From the NCBI GenBank assembly GCA_963777975.1, contig CAVZSO010000005.1, positions 186,001-250,000 on the forward strand: a stretch of 64,000 nt of DNA, given 5' to 3'. Shown here piece by piece: positions 45,343 to 54,275 of this stretch (its first letter is position 1; every line of letters begins with the position of its first letter). The translations under genes and the position numbers were made by a program. The notes under the pieces are model-generated. The model searched no databases. It was given only the letters and a program-made list of their open reading frames with translations, and was not told the origin of the DNA. The stretch comes from CSP1-4 sp963777975 (GTDB taxonomy: Bacteria; Chloroflexota; Limnocylindria; Limnocylindrales; CSP1-4).

Positions 45343-46113
45343 ATGGAGATCCTCGTCTGCGTCAAGCGCGTCCCTGCGACCGGTGGGCAGATCACCCTGA
45401 CCGGCGATGCGCAGGACATCGACACCCGGTTCCTGGGCTTCACCGTCAGCCCGCATGAGGAGTGTGCCGTCGAGGAGGCTGTCCGGCTGGTCGAGGCACA
45501 CGGCGGCTCGACGACGGTCATGACCCTCGGCCCCGCCGAAGCAGAGGACCAGCTGCGCGAGGCCATGGCCATCGGCGCCAACCGGGCTGTGCTTCTCGAC
45601 TCCGGCGGCCGCGACTGGGACGCGGTCGCGACGGCCGCGGCCCTGACCGTGGAGATCCGGGCCCAGGAAGCGGCGAACGGCCCCTTCGACCTGCTCATGT
45701 TCGGCAATGAGTCGGCCGATTCGGGCGGCTTCCAGGTCGGCATCCGCGTCGCCGTCGCGCTCGGACGCCCATGCGTCATCGGCGTCAAGGCGCTCGAGGT
45801 CCGCGACGGCATGGCCATCGCCCAGCGCGAGGCCGTCGGTGCTCGGGAGGTCTACGAGGTCCCGCTGCCCGCGGTGGTGGCGGTCAAGGAGGGCATCAAC
45901 CTGCCGCGCTACCCCTCCGTCCCCGGTCGGCTGCGGGCGCGGAAGGCGCCGCTCGATGTCGTGACGCCTGAGGAACGGATGGCCGGTCCGACCAAGATCC
46001 GCCTCGTCGTGCCCGAGCGCGAGGCCTCGGTGGCGGAGGTCCTGGGCACCGGCGCCGAAGCCGCCCCGCGCGTGGTCGAGATCCTCCAGCAGCTCGGGCT
46101 GGTCGGCTCGTGA
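45343..46113 (+). CDS. etfB: Electron transfer flavoprotein, beta subunit
   Basis: A 256-residue ETF beta subunit. It begins MEILVCVKRVPATGGQ and contains the conserved DTRFLGFTVSPHEECAVEEAVRL, the AMP-binding area (VMTLGPAEAEDQLREAMAIGANRAVLL), the recognition loop GIRVAVALGRPCVIG and the signature VAVKEGINLPRYPSVPGRLRARK. It pairs with the alpha subunit encoded next (4-base overlap). The position directly after the dimethylglycine dehydrogenase gene implies that it takes electrons from that enzyme; no ETF:quinone oxidoreductase gene is in the window. Confidence 0.93.
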   Translation: MEILVCVKRVPATGGQITLTGDAQDIDTRFLGFTVSPHEECAVEEAVRLVEAHGGSTTVMTLGPAEAEDQLREAMAIGANRAVLLDSGGRDWDAVATAAALTVEIRAQEAANGPFDLLMFGNESADSGGFQVGIRVAVALGRPCVIGVKALEVRDGMAIAQREAVGAREVYEVPLPAVVAVKEGINLPRYPSVPGRLRARKAPLDVVTPEERMAGPTKIRLVVPEREASVAEVLGTGAEAAPRVVEILQQLGLVGS

Positions 46114-47090
46114 TCCTCGTCCTCGTCGAGCACGCCGACGGCCGCCCGGAACGCACCTCGCTCGAGGCGCTCGTCGTCGCTCGGCGGCTGGCAGAAGGCG
46201 GAGGCGGCCCGATCGAGGCGATCCTCGTCGGGGGAGGCGCCGCGGCGGCGACCTGGCTGGCACCGCAGGGCGTCGCCGTCGCCCACCTCGTCGAGCATCC
46301 CGACCTGGTCGACTACGCGCCGGCCGCCTGGGCCGCTGCGATCAGCCAGCTCATGGACCGGCGTTCGCCGACGGCGATCGTCGCCTCGGGGACGGATCGC
46401 GGCAACGAGGTCATGGCCTACGTCGGCGCCCGGACCGGGCTGCCACTGGCCGCCAACTGCCTGACCGTCGAGCCTGCCACGGCCGGTCAGCCTATCGAGC
46501 TGACACGGCAGCGCTGGGCCGGCAGCCTGATCGAGGAGGCCCGATTGTCGGCCTCGACCGCGCTGCTCACGGTCGCGCCGCATGCGGTACCTGAAATGGG
46601 CGCCGATGCCGAGGGGACTCCGACGATCGAGATCTTCACGCCCGACCTCACGGCCTCGGACCTGACCAGCCGGGTCGTCCGGCGCATCGAGCCAGACGCT
46701 GGCAGGGTCTCCCTGGCCGAGGCCCGGGTCGTCGTCGGCGGAGGCCGCGGGGTCGGCTCGGCCGAGGGATTCGCCGATCTCGAGGAGCTGGCCGCGCTCC
46801 TGGGCGGGGCGGTCGGCGTGTCGCGTGTCGTGACGAGTGCCGGCTGGCGGCCGCATGCCGAGCAGGTCGGGCAGACCGGCCTGCGCATCGCGCCCGACCT
46901 GTACATCGCCTGCGGCATCAGCGGCGCCATCCAGCACATCGTCGGCTGCCAGGCCGCCAAGGTCATCCTGGCCATCAACAAGGATGCGGAGGCACCGATC
47001 ATGCAGCGCGCCCGATATGCCGTGATCGGCGATCTGCACGCGATCGTGCCGGCCATCAGCGCCGAGGTCCGGCGGGTCGTCGGCGGCTGA
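46110..47090 (+). CDS. etfA: Electron transfer flavoprotein, alpha subunit
   Basis: A 326-residue ETF alpha subunit. The N-terminal half has SGTDRGNEVMAYVGARTGLPLAANC; the FAD-binding C-terminal half has VVVGGGRGVGSAEGFADLEELAALLGG, VTSAGWRPHAEQVGQTGLRIAPDLYIACGISGAIQHIVG and the conserved AINKDAEAPIMQRARYAVIGDL. The GTG start overlaps the etfB stop. With its partner it forms the soluble electron carrier of the demethylation operon. Confidence 0.93.
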   Translation: MILVLVEHADGRPERTSLEALVVARRLAEGGGGPIEAILVGGGAAAATWLAPQGVAVAHLVEHPDLVDYAPAAWAAAISQLMDRRSPTAIVASGTDRGNEVMAYVGARTGLPLAANCLTVEPATAGQPIELTRQRWAGSLIEEARLSASTALLTVAPHAVPEMGADAEGTPTIEIFTPDLTASDLTSRVVRRIEPDAGRVSLAEARVVVGGGRGVGSAEGFADLEELAALLGGAVGVSRVVTSAGWRPHAEQVGQTGLRIAPDLYIACGISGAIQHIVGCQAAKVILAINKDAEAPIMQRARYAVIGDLHAIVPAISAEVRRVVGG

Positions 47091-47120
47091 CCTCGGGCGG
47101 CCCGATCCGCGGCCGCGGTT

Positions 47121-47837
47121 TCAGGTGTGCGACGGGATCGTCGGTCCTCGCTCCCAACTCGCCACATCGTGCGCGAACAGGATCCGCCACGGATCGAGCG
47201 CGTCGACCAGGTCCATCCAGCCCGGGTAATCGGATGCGCCGCCGTAACCTGCGTGGTCTAACTCCTGTGACAGTCGCGCCTGGGCGTACTCGGACGCCCA
47301 GGTGAACGACTGGCCCGCCAGGACCACTCGGCCTTGGCGCGTCTCGACGACGAGCGATTGATGCCCCGCGGTGTGACCCGGCGTCGGGAGCACCGTCAGG
47401 CCCGGCCATATCGGCGCCTCCCCGTCCACGAGCTCATAGCGGGCGCCCGGGAATTCGGCGATGCCGGGAATGGTGTAGTCCTCGGTCGAGAGAGCCGTCT
47501 CGTGCTCCACTCGCTGGGTGACGATCGGGATGCCCGGGAAACGACTGTTGCCACCGGCGTGGTCGAAGTGAAGGTGGCAATTGGCGACCGCAACCACATC
47601 CGAACGGGCCAGACCCACGCCCGCCAGCTGGTCATCCAGGTCCCAGCGCACCAGTTCGTACTGGTCGTCAACCGTGGGATGGCTGCCGATGCCCGTATCG
47701 AAGAGGAACACGCCCTTCGGGTGCCGGATCACGTAGGCGCACATCATCAGCCGCTCGCCGGGATGCGAGCCTCGGTCTTCCTCGGATAGGACTGCGAAGC
47801 CCGTGCGGAGACGGATGATGTCCTTCGCGTCGATCAT
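47121..47837 (-). CDS. MBL-fold metallohydrolase, lactonase-like
   Basis: A 238-residue metallo-beta-lactamase-fold hydrolase. The dinuclear site is visible in CHLHFDHAGG (HxHxDH), a later His in PTPGHTAGHQ, Asp in VVLAGQSF (changed from the usual GD) and the terminal FAHDVASW. The arrangement resembles N-acyl-homoserine lactonases and related ester or lactone hydrolases. The start MIDAKDIIRLRTG is inferred from family length. It is convergent with etfA and outside the operon, so the link to betaine metabolism is doubtful. Confidence 0.82.
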   Translation of the reverse strand: MIDAKDIIRLRTGFAVLSEEDRGSHPGERLMMCAYVIRHPKGVFLFDTGIGSHPTVDDQYELVRWDLDDQLAGVGLARSDVVAVANCHLHFDHAGGNSRFPGIPIVTQRVEHETALSTEDYTIPGIAEFPGARYELVDGEAPIWPGLTVLPTPGHTAGHQSLVVETRQGRVVLAGQSFTWASEYAQARLSQELDHAGYGGASDYPGWMDLVDALDPWRILFAHDVASWERGPTIPSHT

Positions 47838-47919
47838 CGGCCGCGTCAGTGAGCTCGTCGCCCGGAGGCGCGGAAGGACCGGACCGTCAGACAGGAGAGC
47901 CGATCCGACCGATCGGCCG

Positions 47920-48177
47920 CTAGTAGCGGCGGGGACGCGCCGGTTCTTCCTTCTTGGGCTTCGGCTCGCGTCCGGGGCGCGGCGGGCGGGGTGCGGTCCC
48001 AGGCGCCATGTCCGGCGGCGGCACGGCAGGCCCGCGCTCGATCGCCGCACGGACCGCGGTCGCGAACTGTGCCGCGGTCGCCGAGGAGACGCTCCCCTGC
48101 CAGGCGCGCTGGATCTCCGCGATGCGCTCGGATTCGGCGGCGCGCCGCTCACGTTCGGCTCTCGAATGCTTGGCCAT
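47920..48177 (-). CDS. Small basic hypothetical protein
   Basis: An 85-residue protein: a charged helix (MAKHSRAERERRAAESERIAE with IQRAWQGSVSS), a middle TAAQFATAVRAAIERGPAV and a Pro/Arg/Lys-rich tail. ATG at 48177 begins the helical block; the longer frame to 48261 is Arg/Pro-rich noise. No family is recognised. It may be a nucleic-acid-binding protein, but only composition suggests that. Confidence 0.5.
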   Translation of the reverse strand: MAKHSRAERERRAAESERIAEIQRAWQGSVSSATAAQFATAVRAAIERGPAVPPPDMAPGTAPRPPRPGREPKPKKEEPARPRRY

Positions 48178-48365
48178 GATGCCTCGATCCTGTGGTCCCG
48201 GGTCGGGACGATGGTGCCATCCTACGCGGCTCCCGGGAATCGCGGACGGGCGACGGATCATGGCTGGCCTTCGACCACGCTCTAGGCGATGACGATCGGC
48301 GTCCTGCCGTCATGGGCTGGGATGACCCTCCGACCACGGACCGCCGACGCCTGAGTCTGACCAGG

Positions 48366-49112
48366 CTACGCGCGTAGGCGCATCCCGACCTGGGCCGCGG
48401 CGGCGACCACGGCCGCGGCGACCTTGGCCTCCGAACCGGGCGCCGGGAAGCGGTACGACGGACCGTGGACGTGGATGGCCGCGATGACCTCGCCGTCCGC
48501 CGATGCCACGGGCGCCGCGACCGACGAGATGCCATCCGAGAACTCCTCGCGCACCCAGGCATAGCCATCCTGACGAACGTGGCGCAGGCGATCGAGCAGC
48601 TGCCCGGCCTCCGTGATCGTCTGCGACGTGAACCGCTCACGAGGCTCGGCCAGCAGGCGGACGAGTGCCGGCGCGGCCATGAACGCCAGGAACACCTGCC
48701 CCGAGGAGACCGCGTGCATCGGGATGCGGCTGCCGGTCCAGTCGCGGACCTGCACGGGATTCGGGGAGTCGACCTGGTCGACGTAGTGGACGAGCGATCC
48801 GTCGGGAACCGACAGGCCGGTCGCCTCGCCGGTCCGCGCGGCCAGCTCGACGAGCGTCGGGCGAGCCGTGGCGACCAGCCCGCGCGTCTCCTGCAGCCCG
48901 CCGGCGAGGGTCGCGATGCGCGGGCCCAGCCGGTAGCGCGCGTCGCCGGCGATCTGCTGCACGACGCCCTCGGCCTGCATCGTGTCCAGGAGGCGGGCGA
49001 CGGTGCTCTTCGGCAGTCGGGTCACGGCGGCGACATCGGTCACGCCGACCGGCCCGTCGGCCAGGGCGTCAAGGACCGCGAACGCCCGCCTGATCGATTG
49101 GACTCTGGACAC
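48366..49112 (-). CDS. IclR family transcriptional regulator
   Basis: A 248-residue regulator. The winged helix (VQSIRRAFAVLDALADGPVGVTDVAAVTRLPKSTVARLL) is followed by the GAF-like effector domain (IATLAGGLQETRGLVAT, YVDQVDSPNPVQVRDW, PMHAVSSGQVFLAFM, GYAWVREEFSDGISSVAAPV). The GTG start is preceded by GGAGAA. It is divergent from the corrinoid/MttB operon, with the palindrome GTTCCAC-ATC-GTGGAAC in the gap, so it most likely controls that operon in response to the methylated amine or a product. Confidence 0.9.
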   Translation of the reverse strand: MSRVQSIRRAFAVLDALADGPVGVTDVAAVTRLPKSTVARLLDTMQAEGVVQQIAGDARYRLGPRIATLAGGLQETRGLVATARPTLVELAARTGEATGLSVPDGSLVHYVDQVDSPNPVQVRDWTGSRIPMHAVSSGQVFLAFMAAPALVRLLAEPRERFTSQTITEAGQLLDRLRHVRQDGYAWVREEFSDGISSVAAPVASADGEVIAAIHVHGPSYRFPAPGSEAKVAAAVVAAAAQVGMRLRA

Positions 49113-49162
49113 CGAGGCTGATTCTCCGTTAGATTCCAGTCGCAGTTCCACTATACGGCATG

Positions 49163-49179
49163 GTTCCACATCGTGGAAC
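49163..49179. promoter_or_regulatory. Candidate IclR operator palindrome
   Basis: GTTCCAC-ATC-GTGGAAC is a perfect inverted repeat with seven-base arms. A third half-site (AGTTCCAC) lies 20 bases to the left, at 49143-49150. It is centred in the 123-base gap between the divergent iclR-type gene and the corrinoid protein gene, overlapping the likely -10/-35 zone on both sides (TATAGT on the reverse strand at 49150-49155). Confidence 0.65.
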
Positions 49180-49235
49180 GCACCAGGCACGGAGCCCGGG
49201 GCGGGCAGCCCCGGACGACAGGAGCACGACGGCCG

Positions 49236-49937
49236 ATGGCCAACGACTACGAAGAGATCGACCTCGAGGCCCTCAGCGATGAGGAGCTCACCGAGCAGAT
49301 GCACAACGACCTCTACGACGGCCTCAAGGACGAGATCACCAAGGGCACCAACATCCTGCTCGGCCGCGGCTGGTCGGCGACGCGCGTCCTGAACGAAGCC
49401 CTGGTCGAAGGCATGCGCATCGTGGGCATCGACTTCCGGGACGGCATCCTCTTCGTGCCCGAGGTCCTCCTGGCGGCCAACGCCATGAAGGCGGGCATGG
49501 CCATCCTGCGGCCGATCCTGGCCGAGACCGGCGTCGAGTCGATCGGCAAGGTCGTCATCGGGACCGTCAAGGGCGACATCCACGACATCGGCAAGAACCT
49601 CGTCGGGATGATGCTCGAGGGGGCCGGCTTCGAGGTCTTCGACCTTGGCATCAACACCGACGCCGACAAGTTCATGGCCGCGCTCGAGCTCCACAAGCCG
49701 GACATCCTGGGCATGTCGGCGTTGCTGACGACGACGATGCCGTACATGAAGGTGGTCATCGAGACGCTCAAGGAGCGCGGCATCCGCGATGACTACATCG
49801 TCCTCGTCGGTGGCGCCCCGCTGAACGAAGAGTTCGGCAAGGCCATCGGGGCGGACGCGTACTGCCGCGATGCCGCCGTCGCCTCCGAGACGGCCAAGGC
49901 GCTCGTCCTTCAGCGCCGCGCCGCCAGGGATGCCTGA
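49236..49937 (+). CDS. Corrinoid protein of methyltransferase system
   Basis: A 233-residue methyl carrier. The N-terminal helical cap (about 20-100; ILLGRGWSATRVLNEALVEGMRIVGIDF) precedes the cobalamin-binding Rossmann domain with the DxHxxG motif as Asp114, His116 and Gly119 in KGDIHDIGKN, plus GINTDADKFMAA and VLVGGAPLNEEF. His116 should be the lower axial ligand of cobalt. It carries the methyl group from the MttB-type enzyme to the methyl-THF-forming enzyme, both encoded downstream. A GGAG lies about 11 bases before the ATG. First gene of the operon. Confidence 0.93.
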   Translation: MANDYEEIDLEALSDEELTEQMHNDLYDGLKDEITKGTNILLGRGWSATRVLNEALVEGMRIVGIDFRDGILFVPEVLLAANAMKAGMAILRPILAETGVESIGKVVIGTVKGDIHDIGKNLVGMMLEGAGFEVFDLGINTDADKFMAALELHKPDILGMSALLTTTMPYMKVVIETLKERGIRDDYIVLVGGAPLNEEFGKAIGADAYCRDAAVASETAKALVLQRRAARDA

Positions 49938-49939
49938 TC

Positions 49940-50651
49940 GTGGCGCCCGAGGTCGATCCCGTCTCCGACGCCATTGCAGGTCGCCGCGCCGCGCGACCCT
50001 GAGCGCACGGGCCCCAAGGGGCGAGGGCGCGTGCTGGTCATCGGCTGCGGCGCCCTGGCCAACGAGATGCTGGCCATCGTGCGCGCCAGCGGCCTGCGCG
50101 ACATCGACGTGACCTGTCTGCCGGCCAAGCTCCACCAGCGTCCGGCGGGCATCCCCGAAGCCGCGCGCACGAAGATCCGAGCTGGCCGCGAGCAGGGCTA
50201 CGAACGCATCTTCCTGGCCTACGCCGACTGCGGCACCTACGGCATGCTCGACCCAGTGCTCGACGAAGAGGGCGTCGAGCGCCTGCCGGGCGCCCATTGC
50301 TACGAGTTCTACAGCGGCGCGGCGGCCTTCGAAGCGATGACCGAGGCGGAGCCGGCGACCTTCTTCCTGACCGACTACCTGGCGCGCAACTTCGAACGGC
50401 TGGTCATCGGCGGCCTGGGCATCGACCGCCATCCGGAGCTCCTGCCCATGTACTTCGGCAACTACAAGCGCATCGTCTACCTCGCGCAGACCGACGACCC
50501 CGTGGCCCTGACCCTCGCGCGCGCAGCCGCACAACGACTCGGTCTCGAGTTCGAGCTCCGTCGCACCGGCCTGGCCCCGTTCGCGGCCGCCATGGCCACG
50601 CTGACCGGCCGGCCGGAGCTGGCCGTGATCGATCAGGCCGGGGCAGCCTGA
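49940..50651 (+). CDS. DUF1638 protein of corrinoid cluster (possible frameshift)
   Basis: The family body starts GRGRVLVIGCGALANEMLAIV and includes AYADCGTYGMLDPVLDEEGVER, HCYEFYSGAAAF, FFLTDYLARNFERL and MYFGNYKRIVYLAQTDD. The conserved Cys of GCGA, YADCGTYG and HCYEF could bind a metal or corrinoid. In the observed frame the only start is a TTG at 49974. A GTG at 49940, right after the corrinoid gene, opens VAPEVDPVSDAIAGRRAAR in another frame that would join after one +1 event (3n+1 length), so I give the longer extent. DUF1638 genes recur in methyltransferase clusters; the role is unknown. Confidence 0.78.
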
Positions 50652-50956
50652 TGGCCAGCCTGGCGGTCATCTGGTGGCGCGACATCCCGGCCCAGGTCGT
50701 GGCCAAGGAAGGGCGGACGTCCAACAAGTACATCCTGCCCGGGCGCTTCCAGGATGCCATCGATCGCGCCGCGGTCAAGGCCGGCCTGGCTGGCACGGAC
50801 GACTACCTCGCGCAATGGCGGCGCGAGACCCGGCCCTGCGGCGACGACCTCGAGGCCGAGGTCGCGGCCGAGGTCAAGCTCCTCGAGTCCGCCTACCCGG
50901 CCGCCCGTCTCAAGGACCTGGCGGCCACCGGCGGCCTGGCCGGCGACCTGACATGA
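50651..50956 (+). CDS. Small PF13769-type (virulence factor) protein
   Basis: A 101-residue protein with the pattern of the small virulence-factor family: LAVIWWRDIPAQVVAKEG, RTSNKYILPGRFQDAIDRAA, DDYLAQWRRETRPCG and LEAEVAAEVKLLESAYPAARLKDLA. The name is historical; here it lies between DUF1638 and the methyl-THF methyltransferase gene, with TGATG and ATGA overlaps on both sides, so it is strictly co-translated. I infer a structural or chaperone role in the corrinoid methyl transfer complex. No catalytic motif is visible apart from a single Cys. Confidence 0.78.
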   Translation: MASLAVIWWRDIPAQVVAKEGRTSNKYILPGRFQDAIDRAAVKAGLAGTDDYLAQWRRETRPCGDDLEAEVAAEVKLLESAYPAARLKDLAATGGLAGDLT

Positions 50957-51864
50957 CCCGGACCGTCATCTCATCGGCCACCCGGGAGGTCGTCATCGGC
51001 GACGACCGGCCATTCGTGATCATCGGCGAGCGCATCAACCCGACCGGACGCAAGCTGCTGGCCGAGGAGATGCGACGCGGCGACTTCAGCCGTGTCGAGC
51101 GCGATGTGCTGTCGCAGGTCGAGGCCGGTGCCCACATGCTCGACGTCAACGCCGGCATCCCGCTCGCCGACGAGCCCGCCATCCTGGCCCAGACCGTGCG
51201 GCTGGTGCAGTCGCTCACGGACCTCCCCCTGTCCATCGATTCGTCGATCGTCGAGGCGCTCGAGGCTGGCCTGGCCGTCTACCAGGGCAAGGCCCTCGTC
51301 AACTCGGTGACCGGAGAGGACGAGCGCCTCGAGCGCGTCCTGCCCCTCGTCCGCAAGTACGGCGCCGCGGTGGTGGCCATCTCCAACGACGAGACCGGCA
51401 TCAGCGAGGACCCCGACGTGCGCTTCGCGGTCGCCAAGCACATCGTCGAGCGCGCCTTGGACCATGGCATCCCGCGCGAGGACGTCATCGTCGATCCGCT
51501 GCTGATGCCCATCGGGGCCATGCCCCAGGCTGGCCGGCAGGTCTTCCGCATCCTCGGCCGCCTGCGCGACGAGCTGAAGGTCAACTCGACCTGTGGCGCC
51601 TCGAACGTCAGCTTCGGGTTGCCCAATCGCGAGGGCATCAACGGCGCCTACCTGTCGATGGCCATCGCCAGCGGTCTGACGTCGGCGATCACGAATCCCA
51701 TCGCCGAAGGGGTGCGCAACGCGGTCATGGCCGCCGACGTGTTGATGGGCAACGATGCCGAGTGCGGCCGCTGGATCCGCGCCTTCCGCGAGCCGCCTGC
51801 CGCCGGCGAGGAAGGCCGTCGCCAGAATCGTCGTCGCGCCGTCCCGGTGCCGGCCACCGCGTGA
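50953..51864 (+). CDS. Corrinoid:THF methyltransferase (pterin-binding, MtgA/MeTr-like)
   Basis: A 303-residue TIM-barrel protein of the dihydropteroate-synthase/MeTr family. Pterin-binding residues are in FVIIGERINPTGRKLLAEEM, HMLDVNAGIPLADE, LPLSIDSSIVEALEAGL, KALVNSVTGEDER and VDPLLMPIGAMPQ, and STCGASNVSFGLPNREGIN is typical. It would take the methyl group from the methylated corrinoid protein and form methyl-THF (or run in reverse). The Arg-rich tail after FREPPAA is unusual. It is fourth in the operon, downstream of the corrinoid protein gene. Confidence 0.9.
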   Translation: MTRTVISSATREVVIGDDRPFVIIGERINPTGRKLLAEEMRRGDFSRVERDVLSQVEAGAHMLDVNAGIPLADEPAILAQTVRLVQSLTDLPLSIDSSIVEALEAGLAVYQGKALVNSVTGEDERLERVLPLVRKYGAAVVAISNDETGISEDPDVRFAVAKHIVERALDHGIPREDVIVDPLLMPIGAMPQAGRQVFRILGRLRDELKVNSTCGASNVSFGLPNREGINGAYLSMAIASGLTSAITNPIAEGVRNAVMAADVLMGNDAECGRWIRAFREPPAAGEEGRRQNRRRAVPVPATA

Positions 51865-51947
51865 CCCGCTCGAGCGCGACGCGAGGCCGCCATCCGGCGC
51901 CAGGTCAGCGCCGATGACGCGGGCCGTCCGGTGATGGGGGCCGCTCG

Positions 51948-54275
51948 GTGACACAGGTCGTCGAGGCAGTCGACGGGCCGCTTCTCATCTTTACGCCTTC
52001 AGGGCGTCGCGGGCATTTCCCGGTCGGGACGCTGGTCCTGGATGCCGCGCGCTCGCTGGGCGTCGACATCGACTCGGTCTGCGGCGGGCGCGGCATCTGC
52101 GGCCGCTGCCAGGTTCGGCCGATGACCGGCTCGTTCACCAAGCACGGCATCGAGTCGTCGGCCGAGCATCTCGCTGCACCGGGCGCCGTGGAGGCCGACT
52201 ACGAACTGACCCGTGCGCCGCTGACCGAGGGCTGTCGCCTGTCCTGCGCCGCGGCGCTGCTTGGCGACATCGTCGTCGACGTGCCGCCGGAGAGCCAGGT
52301 CCACCGCCAGGTCGTGCGCAAGGGCATCGCCCGTCGAGCCTTCACGGTCGACCCGGTCGTCCGCCTCCACTATGTCGAAGTCGTGCCCCCTGAGCTGGCC
52401 TCGCCGACCGGCGACCTCGGCCGTCTGTTCGAGGCGCTGGAGCGCGAGTGGGCGTTGACCGGCCTGAGCGCCGACCTCCACGTCGTGAAGGCGCTCCAGC
52501 CGGCGCTCACGAAGGGCGGCTACAAGGTGACCGTCGCCGTCCACGCCGCGAAGCAGGTCATCGCGATCTGGCCCGGCTTCCAGGACCGAGCCCTGGGCGT
52601 CGCCATCGACGTCGGCTCGACGACCATCGCCGGCCACCTGGCCGACCTCGAGCGGGGCGACGTGCTCGCCTCGGCCGGCGTCATGAACCCACAGATCCGC
52701 TTCGGCGAGGATCTCATGAGCCGGGTCTCGTTCGCCATGCTGCACGACGGTGGCGCGGTCGAGATGACCGCGGTCGTGCGCGCGGCCATCGCCGACCTGG
52801 TCGCCCAGCTGGCCATCCAGGCGGGCGAAGACGCCGACCACATCCTCGAGCTGGCGGTCGTCGGCAATCCGATCATGCACCACCTCCTGCTGGGCATCGA
52901 CCCGGTGCCGCTGGGCTCGGCGCCGTTCGCGCTGGCCACCGATCGCGCGGTCCATGGCCTGGCCTCGGACATCGGCCTGGCCGCCATCAACGACGGCGCG
53001 CGGCTGTACGTGCTGCCCTGCATCGCCGGCCACGTGGGCGCCGATACGGCCGGTGTGATGCTCGCCGAGACGCCCTATCGATCGAAGCGCATGACGCTCA
53101 TCGTCGATGTCGGCACCAACGCCGAGATCGTGCTCGGCGACGCGCGTCGGCTGCTGGCGGCCTCCAGCCCGACTGGCCCCGCCTTCGAGGGTGCGCAGAT
53201 CAGCTCCGGCCAGCGGGCGGCGCCAGGCGCCATCGAACGCGTGCGCATCGACCGCCAGACGCTCGAGCCGCGCTTCCGGGTCATCGGCAGCGAGGTCTGG
53301 TCGGACGAGCCGGGCTTCGCCGAGGCCATCACCGAGAGCGGCGTCACCGGCATCTGCGGGTCGGGCATCGTCGAGGTCGTCGCCGAGCTCTACCTGGCCG
53401 GCGTGATCACGACCGACGGCATCGTCGACGGCCGGCAGGCCGCCCGCTCGCCGCGCGTCATCGCCGATGGGCGGACCTTCAGCTACCTGCTGCACGACGG
53501 CACGCCGCGCATCCTGGTGACCCAGAACGACGTGCGCGCCATCCAGCTCGCCAAGGCCGCCCTGTATGCCGGCGTCCGGCTGCTCATGGACCACCTGGGC
53601 ATCGAGGCCGTCGATCAGGTCCGGCTGGCCGGTGCCTTCGGCAGCCAGATCGACCCACTCCACGCCATGGTCCTCGGCCTCATCCCCGATTGCGAGCTGG
53701 CACAGGTCGAGGCGGCCGGCAATGCCGCCGGGACCGGCGCCCTCATCGCCCTCCTGTCGGCCAACGCACGGCGCGAGATCGAGACCCAGGTCCGTCGCGT
53801 CGAGAAGATCGAGACCGCCGTCGAGCCCCGCTTCCAGGAGCACTTCGTGGCGGCCATGGCCATCCCCCACAAGACGGCCGAACACCCCAACCTTTCGCTC
53901 GTCGTCGAGCTACCGGCGCCGGCGCCGTTCGACCCCGAGGCCGCCGAACGGGCGCTCCGGCCGACGACGGGCTCGAGCGACCGACGACCGACCGCACGGC
54001 GCGACCCCATGATCGAGCCGATCGCAGCAGGGCGACGGAGGAGATCCGATGACCGACGAGACGACCCGCCGACGCGCCGGCGGACGAGCGGCTCGGCAGG
54101 CCGCGCGCGCCCACGACACGACGGTCCACCCGCCGTTCCTGACGCGCACCATGGCGCCCTTCGAGGTCCTCTCCGAGGAGGGTCTGGCGCTCATCGAGCA
54201 CAACGCCGACACCATCCTCGAGGAGGTCGGGCTCGACTTCCGGAACGACGCCGACGCCCTCCGGCTGCTGCGTGA
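51948..54275 (+). CDS. Corrinoid activation/ATPase protein (ferredoxin-ASKHA, RamA/RACE-like)
   Basis: This protein re-reduces inactive Co(II) corrinoid using ATP. It has an N-terminal [2Fe-2S] ferredoxin domain with Cys45, Cys51, Cys54 and Cys96 (VCGGRGICGRCQ, GCRLSC), a linker domain (about 110-210), then the ASKHA ATPase (VAIDVGSTTIAGHLADL near 220, GNPIMHHLLLG, VDVGTNAEIVLG, VTGICGSGIVEV and LAGAFGSQIDPLHAMVLGL). The open frame runs to 54275, but it overlaps the MttB gene by 227 bases and turns Arg/Pro-rich after about residue 680. The family end, HFVAAMAIPHKT, is at about 53875. One +1 event would give a stop at 54010-54012, so the true end is probably there. Confidence 0.9.
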   Translation: MTQVVEAVDGPLLIFTPSGRRGHFPVGTLVLDAARSLGVDIDSVCGGRGICGRCQVRPMTGSFTKHGIESSAEHLAAPGAVEADYELTRAPLTEGCRLSCAAALLGDIVVDVPPESQVHRQVVRKGIARRAFTVDPVVRLHYVEVVPPELASPTGDLGRLFEALEREWALTGLSADLHVVKALQPALTKGGYKVTVAVHAAKQVIAIWPGFQDRALGVAIDVGSTTIAGHLADLERGDVLASAGVMNPQIRFGEDLMSRVSFAMLHDGGAVEMTAVVRAAIADLVAQLAIQAGEDADHILELAVVGNPIMHHLLLGIDPVPLGSAPFALATDRAVHGLASDIGLAAINDGARLYVLPCIAGHVGADTAGVMLAETPYRSKRMTLIVDVGTNAEIVLGDARRLLAASSPTGPAFEGAQISSGQRAAPGAIERVRIDRQTLEPRFRVIGSEVWSDEPGFAEAITESGVTGICGSGIVEVVAELYLAGVITTDGIVDGRQAARSPRVIADGRTFSYLLHDGTPRILVTQNDVRAIQLAKAALYAGVRLLMDHLGIEAVDQVRLAGAFGSQIDPLHAMVLGLIPDCELAQVEAAGNAAGTGALIALLSANARREIETQVRRVEKIETAVEPRFQEHFVAAMAIPHKTAEHPNLSLVVELPAPAPFDPEAAERALRPTTGSSDRRPTARRDPMIEPIAAGRRRRSDDRRDDPPTRRRTSGSAGRARPRHDGPPAVPDAHHGALRGPLRGGSGAHRAQRRHHPRGGRARLPERRRRPPAAA

